Shown here: positions 59,311 to 64,000 of the stretch, piece by piece
Layout of the letters: the number at the start of each line of letters is the position of its first letter
Position numbering within the stretch: position 1 is the stretch's first letter
Assembly: GCA_028274465.1 (NCBI GenBank)
Contig: CM051457.1
Location: 56,084,425 to 56,148,424 of the forward strand
Direction of reading: 5' to 3'
Source of the DNA: Plantago ovata
Lineage: Eukaryota > Streptophyta > Magnoliopsida > Lamiales > Plantaginaceae
Length of the DNA: 64,000 bases
The notes under the pieces: model-generated
Told to the model about the DNA's origin: nothing
The model's database searches: none
The model's input: the letters and a program-made list of their open reading frames with translations, nothing else
Position numbers and translations under genes: made by a program

Positions 59311-60073
59311 GATGCCTAGGATAATCTTATTAGATAACTTCAAGAGACAATGAGACTTAGACTCGACTCCTAGACTCCAATACTCACTCAAGTAATCTCA
59401 TGGTGAGTTTGAAGGCTTGCTAAAGTTCATATGAACAAATCGAGAAGCTTTAACACTTCGTTACGATAAATCCATACGAATCTAAACCAAGCAAACAAAC
59501 TCTCCAATTAAATTACCCAACCAATCCAACACATTCTCATGCAATCACTACATCACCATAATCATAACATAACTCAAATTCAAGGCTAACAATCATCAAA
59601 CAATTACATAGCAAAAATTCGAATCATAACATAACTCAAATTCAAGGCTAACAATCATCAAACAATTACATGGCAAAAATTTGAGCACTAGAATTCATCA
59701 TAAATCAAGAAGAGCAAAAATTCGAATTTAGACATCACATCTAGTAAGAAACATGCTCAATAATCATCATCAAACTCTAATTCACCAATGCTTAACACAA
59801 TTGAAGCTAATTAAGATAAAATCCCAAATTCAAGAAAGTTAGGGTTCATCAGAGGTACCTTTGATTCCTTGTTATGGATGCTTCAAACGTGAAATTTGAT
59901 CGGTTTAGATGATAGAGGAGGTGATGGGCTTTGTAAAATGCACAAGATTGCAAGAATTGGTGGAGAATTGAGAGAGATTGAGATTTTTGGGGTGCAAAAT
60001 CGGCAATGGAGGAAGAAAAACGAAGTGGGGGGCTTTGAAACTCAAGTGCCCCACTTAGCTTTCTTAAGGAAAG
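59311..60073. other. Family B region upstream of the env-like gene
   Basis: Non-coding on the element strand; probable leader intron of the env-like transcript (about 59857-59320). It contains a 62-bp tandem duplication (59561-59684, marker CAAGGCTAACAATCATCAAA at 59581 and 59643). Confidence 0.55.
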
Positions 60074-60297
60074 CCAAGCGAAGCGCTTGGGCGTCCCAAG
60101 CGAAGCGCTTGGCAAGCGGTCCGCTTGGGAACTCCCAAGCGCTCCACTTGGATTTCCAGTAAGAATTTCCATTCTTACTGGAAATTCAAGCGGACCGCTT
60201 GGGCGTGCCAAGCGCTTCGCTTGGATTTCCAGTAAGAATTTTCATTCTTACTGGAAATTCAAGCGGACCGCTTGGGCTTTCCAAGCGGTTCGCTTGG
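60074..60297. repeat. Palindrome array upstream of the family B env-like gene
   Basis: CCAAGCGAAGCGCTTGG twice (60074-60090, 60096-60112), CAAGCGGTCCGCTTG (60113-60127), CCAAGCGCTCCACTTGG (from 60135), CCAAGCGCTTCGCTTGG (60208-60224), CAAGCGGACCGCTTG (from 60187 and 60259) and CCAAGCGGTTCGCTTGG (60281-60297). Two hairpins with 15-bp arms, ATTTCCAGTAAGAAT/ATTCTTACTGGAAAT, lie between them (60152-60185 and 60225-60258). Confidence 0.85.
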
Positions 60298-60418
60298 GAC
60301 CTGAAGCTCCCAAATCCATTTTTTTTCGACTTTTGCTAAATTCTCACCCCAAAAACCTTGTCTAAACAATGAAACAAAATTTAAACGTGCTTCTAATCTA
60401 TATGCAAGTACCTACAAC

Positions 60419-60436
60419 CTCGGGTTGCCTCCCGAG
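60419..60436. repeat. Short hairpin after protease
   Basis: CTCGGG-TTGCCT-CCCGAG. On the element strand it reads as part of GCGCTTCTCGGGAGGCAACC, a motif I recall as recurring in plant Athila-type elements near gene ends. Confidence 0.5.
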
Positions 60437-60478
60437 AAGCGCCTTCGTTTAAAAGTCGTTGGCTCGACTCGTCTTAGC

Positions 60479-61381
60479 TCATGCGGGATCAATTTCGCAT
60501 CGGGTACTAGACTTCCCCGTCCAAGTGCTCTTCAAAGCACCTAGTCCCTGCACATCTTGACGAACATAAAGAGGACCAAAGAATCCTACAAGTTCGTTAG
60601 TATCAACATAAGCACATGAATTAACTATGGCTCGCAACGTATGTTGCTTGCCATTTACCTCGAAGCTACATGTACGACGGTACATGTCTATCACCATATG
60701 TACTTTGTTGATGAAGGCTCTACCCAAAAGAACCACATCCTTGAGCTTTGCGGAGGATGTAGGCATGAAGATGAAGTTCCTCTTGACCTCTACACCGGCG
60801 ACTCTTACCACTAGATTCTCGATCACACCCAATGGCTTCTTCATAGACCCATCCGCCAATTGCACCATGCACTTCATTGGTCTTAAGCCAGACAAACCCG
60901 ACTCTTCGTACACGTTCAAAGGTATGACATTCACACCCGCTCCCGTGTCTAGAGTTGCCACTATTCCATCCTTCTTACCCAAGCTCTCTTGGATAGGCAC
61001 TTCCACCATATCCACCAACTCATCCTCAGACGATGAGTTTTCATTCTCTTCTCCCACTATCGCATCAGATTGTGCGACCACTTTTTCTTCCACAACTACC
61101 TTAGGAGTCTCAAGCTCCTTACTCACCTTGCAAGTTTCAGTTATCTTGCAACTTGGCACCTCAACTAGTGAATTGTCTCTCACAACCGTGATCTCCACTG
61201 GCAAATCAGTCACCACGGTTATGGCCATAGCCTTCTCCGTGTTTTCGGGAAACTTGCCTTGCTCTCTACTCGCCCCTCGATCTATCAGCTCTTGCAACTT
61301 CTTATGGAGGTTGCTACTACTAGCCTCAAGATTCTCAAACCGCTGATTGTTAGTAGCTTCATTACGATAGTAATGCTCCAT
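60479..61381 (-). CDS. pro: Family B Gag C-terminus and aspartic protease
   Basis: 300 codons to the stop at 60479. The first half is a variable Val/Glu-rich linker. The protease starts at about residue 145 with ATLDTGAGVNVIPLNVYEES, followed by VQLADGSMKKPLGVIENLVV and DVVLLGRAFI, the active-site, flap and C-terminal parts of an Athila-type aspartic protease. It overlaps the upstream Gag frame (61680-61285) in another phase, so a frameshift near 61381 separates Gag and protease here. After the stop there is no RT. Confidence 0.75.
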   Translation of the reverse strand: MEHYYRNEATNNQRFENLEASSSNLHKKLQELIDRGASREQGKFPENTEKAMAITVVTDLPVEITVVRDNSLVEVPSCKITETCKVSKELETPKVVVEEKVVAQSDAIVGEENENSSSEDELVDMVEVPIQESLGKKDGIVATLDTGAGVNVIPLNVYEESGLSGLRPMKCMVQLADGSMKKPLGVIENLVVRVAGVEVKRNFIFMPTSSAKLKDVVLLGRAFINKVHMVIDMYRRTCSFEVNGKQHTLRAIVNSCAYVDTNELVGFFGPLYVRQDVQGLGALKSTWTGKSSTRCEIDPA

Positions 61382-61680
61382 AAGTTATTTGTCTTCACCA
61401 CAAGATCGTTGAGAGAAGAGACAAGAGGTGAAGGAAGCACCCCTCCACCTTGTGGTCCCGAACTAGCAACCTGAGGCGGAGGTGTAGGATTAGAAGGCGG
61501 TGCTCCTTCATACCAATTATTCCCATAGCTGAGACGACTTCTATCTTGATTAGGTTGATTAGGCCCATAGGCATTTTGATCCGGGTTATGAAGATAACCA
61601 CGGTTGCCTTGATTCTGGTACCCACCTCGGGGTCCACGGTTTTGTGGCCTCACATTGCCATAACCTTTCCCGTAGTTCAC
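61285..61680 (-). pseudogene. Family B Gag, Gly/Asn/Pro-rich C-terminal segment
   Basis: Open on the minus strand from 61680. It encodes a low-complexity GGYQNQGNRGYLHNPDQNAY stretch typical of the region after the zinc knuckle in Athila Gag. The true frame then shifts to the protease-containing frame around 61381. A stop near 61711 also separates it from the upstream Gag frame. Confidence 0.6.
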
Positions 61681-61710
61681 ATCTCCAACTACTTTCTCTC
61701 CCTCAGCAGC

Positions 61711-62775
61711 CTATACTTCTTGACGGACATCGTTCGTGATATATTGCTCTCTAGCAAATTCAGAACGGCATAAGTAGGCCGGGTGCCCATAGTTCTTGCA
61801 CACACCACAAACTTTCGTAGAAGGAGAAGGAACACTTTGCCTCAAAGCTTGCTTCACTTCATGGGCGAACCCATCGAAGGCATTTTGTTCCACTACTACC
61901 TTGGCCTCACCTCTTTGATCCTTTTGGAGCACACGAGCCCTCACATTCCGGTTATGGGAATTCCGGTACATCATGTCCAGCTTCACTTGGGCTTGAGAAG
62001 GAAGCAACTCCCCCATACTACCTCCACAAATGCTATCCACTTGAGATTGAATCCCAGGATGTAAACCATTGTAAAAGAATTGGAGAAGCTGACCTTTATC
62101 ATACCCGTTATGTGGGCATCGATGATGCAACCCCATGAATCGATCATAGGCCTCGTGGAAAGGCTCATCGTACCTCTGCTCGAAGGAGCTAATTTGGCTC
62201 TTCATAGCCATTGTCTTGGAAGCGGGGTAGTAACGCTCCATGAACTTATCGAAACATAGATCCCATGTTGTCAAAGATCCGGCCTCCAAAGTATTCAGCC
62301 AAGCCTTTGCACGATCGCCTAGCCCCATAGAAAAGACCTTCATGCGGAGATCATCATCCGTAACACCAGCTCCTGGGCGCCCAAGATGGAGAACAAAGTT
62401 CTCGAGCTCATTCAAGTACCCAATCACGTCCTCATTAGCCATCCCATAGAATTTGGGAAGTTGTTGGAACATGTGATTCTTGATCTCCAAGTTCCTGGTG
62501 GCATCATTGAGGACAATTGCTGGTCCTCTAGCCCCAACCGTAGGCTTAGTAAGTGTACGTATGGGCCGCTCCGCCATTTCACCTTCCAAGTAAACAGATT
62601 CAAGAATTGGCTCCAAAAGATAAGAAGAAGACTCTTCCCGAATACCTGAAGTGGAAGCTCTAGATGCTACTCCTTCAAACTCGAGATTCAAATTCCTCAT
62701 TCTCCTTTGAAACAAACGATCGATCTCGTCTACAAAAGGTTCAATAATAGGTCCACCCGTTCGGGTTCTAGGCAT
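61711..62775 (-). CDS. gag: Family B Gag
   Basis: 355 codons from the ATG at 62775 (MPRTRTGGP), chosen because a leader-intron acceptor (TTGTATTTCAG) ends ten bases before it. The frame could be read from further upstream, but there it would run through the leader. Capsid region: QLPKFYGMANEDVIGYLNEL, DRAKAWLNTLEAGSLTTWD, YNGLHPGIQSQVDSICGG, clearly Athila-type. CCHC knuckle: CGVCKNYGHPAYLC. Ends at 61711. Confidence 0.85.
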   Translation of the reverse strand: MPRTRTGGPIIEPFVDEIDRLFQRRMRNLNLEFEGVASRASTSGIREESSSYLLEPILESVYLEGEMAERPIRTLTKPTVGARGPAIVLNDATRNLEIKNHMFQQLPKFYGMANEDVIGYLNELENFVLHLGRPGAGVTDDDLRMKVFSMGLGDRAKAWLNTLEAGSLTTWDLCFDKFMERYYPASKTMAMKSQISSFEQRYDEPFHEAYDRFMGLHHRCPHNGYDKGQLLQFFYNGLHPGIQSQVDSICGGSMGELLPSQAQVKLDMMYRNSHNRNVRARVLQKDQRGEAKVVVEQNAFDGFAHEVKQALRQSVPSPSTKVCGVCKNYGHPAYLCRSEFAREQYITNDVRQEV

Positions 62776-62898
62776 GCACTCACCTGAAATACAAGATAGT
62801 GAGTATCTCAAGCAAAAAGAAACAAAAACAGAAATGAGACAAAGAAGAGATGTTGGCTGAAAAAACCAAAACAAAAACACCAACCAAAGGAGTTAAGT

Positions 62899-62918
62899 CC
62901 CCGGCAGCGGCGCCAAAT
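62899..62918 (-). promoter_or_regulatory. Family B primer binding site
   Basis: On the minus strand TTTGGCGCCGCTGCCGGGGA, directly next to the 5' LTR end. It is the same primer-site type as in family A. Confidence 0.88.
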
Positions 62919-64000
62919 TGATGATGTCGTTTTTCACCAATTAAATTTGTTTAAAAAGCCTAAGAACACTTATCACTACACAAACTAGAGTGCAATGTCA
63001 AGTTGTCCCCGAGTGTCGTTCTCTCGGGACCTAACGTGGCTTTGCTTGAGGTTTTTGCTAGTAATTTCAGTCAACGAATTCAAGTGTTTGTAGAATGGTT
63101 TTCTTTGAACAAAGCAACGAGAAATCAGATTGATGTAAATCAAGTTTGGAAAACGGTTGGTGGTAGAAATCAAATACACATGCATGGGTTACGAATATGC
63201 TCACAAGTTCAGTGCGTAAAACCTTCGATCAAGTCTGCTAAGCAACTCGTCTAGGCAACTTTAAGACACACATCATAAAAGATCACTATCAATACTTTAG
63301 AGGTGCTTGTCACCAACACCATTTATCTAGCATGCTGCAAATCTCTAACATACAATCCTATAGCTTTGACCAACAGTTTGTCACTATACTCAATTCGAAT
63401 ATATTTTATAGGCAACTAAGAATCATATGAAGGGATTTGCAGCAAGATTGAATCACAATCTCATGTAAGCATAAACATAACCCATAGCATGCATATTCTA
63501 CATTCTACCACCAACACAAAAGATTTAGCTACTCATATACATCAACATAGACATCAATTCATATGAATAATAATCAGAATACATCATATCAAACTACAAG
63601 ACAAGAGAGTGATACAAGTTACCACCAAAGCTGTCACTAATCGGTGGAAAGCAAAGAAAACCTCTCCGTAGATGATTACAAAGGATGAATCCCAATCAAA
63701 ACCTTGAATCCCAAGCTAAAATACAATGTAATCCGAGTTTTTCTCTGAGTTTTGGGGCTTAGGAGCTCTCCAAAACGAAGTTACAGTTCAAAAGATATCC
63801 AAAAAGTGACCAAAGATCAGATCTAAGAAGGAAAATCCGAAAACGTAACCGCTGCCAAGCGGACCGCTTGGAGAAGCCAAGCGGAGCGCTTGGCAAGCGA
63901 AGCGCTTTGGCACTCCAAGCGCTTCGCTTGGCTCCTGGGCAGATTTTTGTCTTCAAACTCAATCTTTTTGCCCTCGCATGGCCCTCGGGTGCCTTGGACT
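62919..64000 (-). repeat. Family B 5' LTR, cut by the window end
   Basis: 1082 bp visible of about 1.37 kb. Its palindrome array (63855-63931) has CCAAGCGGACCGCTTGG, CCAAGCGGAGCGCTTGG, CAAGCGAAGCGCTTTGG and CCAAGCGCTTCGCTTGG. The first two are absent at the same place in the 3' LTR, although flanking bases are nearly identical. Confidence 0.9.

Larger units (their letters stand above)
55044..64000 (-). mobile_element. Athila-like family B element: gag, protease and env-like gene, no RT or integrase
   Basis: Minus-oriented. The 3' LTR is 55044-56412. The 5' LTR runs from 62919 past the window end. The minus strand after the 5' LTR shows TTTGGCGCCGCTGCCGGGGA, the Athila/Tat primer site (rc of about 62899-62918). 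The polypurine tract beside the 3' LTR is GGTTTGGGGAGTT. The interior codes for Gag with zinc knuckle, an aspartic protease and an env-like protein. Only about 1.2 kb separates protease from env-like gene, so RT, RNase H and integrase are absent. LTR pairs differ at roughly 1% outside the palindrome array, so it moved recently, presumably in trans. Confidence 0.9.

Noticed and set aside
58008..60297. Palindromes as rho-independent terminators or as a CRISPR array
   Set aside because: No T-runs after the arms, eukaryotic context, and no regular spacer length.

Overview
This window is nuclear DNA of a flowering plant, most likely a eudicot. The evidence is GT-AG introns, plant LTR-retrotransposon lineages (Tat, Athila-like, Copia, SIRE-like), a HAESA-type receptor kinase and a plant-type mitochondrial COX6A gene. 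By my reading about four fifths of it is transposable element. Only two host genes look usable: an acidic single-pass membrane protein gene (12.5-16.2 kb, with one suspicious frameshift) and an HSL2-like leucine-rich-repeat receptor kinase (34.7-37.7 kb). A third, a cytochrome c oxidase subunit 6a (COX6A) copy, is a four-exon pseudogene. Its exon 2 is split by a 16.4-kb nest of retrotransposons.

Layout. 143-11984: a complete, very young Tat-lineage Ty3/Gypsy element (Tat-A, + strand) with identical-length LTRs and TSD ATAAT. It has gag, pol with a second RNase H, two small introns before the integrase, and a three-exon gene on the opposite strand. 12.5-16.2 kb: acidic protein gene. 16576-16845: an LTR fragment. 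16855-34170: COX6A pseudogene (- strand) containing a Copia element (17432-33849, TSD ATTCC). That Copia holds a gene-poor Athila-like element (19437-24876, TSD CCTCA) in its pol, and a small non-autonomous Copia (28242-33825, TSD CATTC) in its 3' LTR. 34665-37695: HSL2-like gene. 39265-40586: Mutator-type element with 75-bp inverted repeats and a 9-bp TSD. 41533-42403: solo LTR (TSD ATAAG) sitting at the head of a tRNA-derived SINE. 44980-50661: 3' part of a second, decayed Tat element (Tat-B, - strand), carrying the same kind of antisense gene. It is cut by a SIRE-like Copia (50662-55043 visible), itself cut by an Athila-like element (55044 to beyond the window end) that has gag, protease and an env-like gene but no reverse transcriptase or integrase.

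The most unusual signal is not a gene. Two Athila-like families carry arrays of short palindromes with the plan arm-GCG-NNN-CGC-arm. The arms are GGGGCG/CGCCCC or CAGGCG/CGCCTG in one family and CCAAGCG/CGCTTGG in the other, so arms change together while pairing is kept. The arrays lie just upstream of the LTR TATA box in one family, and inside the LTR and on both sides of the env-like gene in the other. Sister LTRs differ more in the array than elsewhere. Other notable points are the two pol introns of Tat-A, the conserved intron plan of the antisense gene in two divergent Tat elements, co-varying hairpin repeats in Tat-A, and a roughly 1-kb non-coding block conserved between the two Athila-like families.
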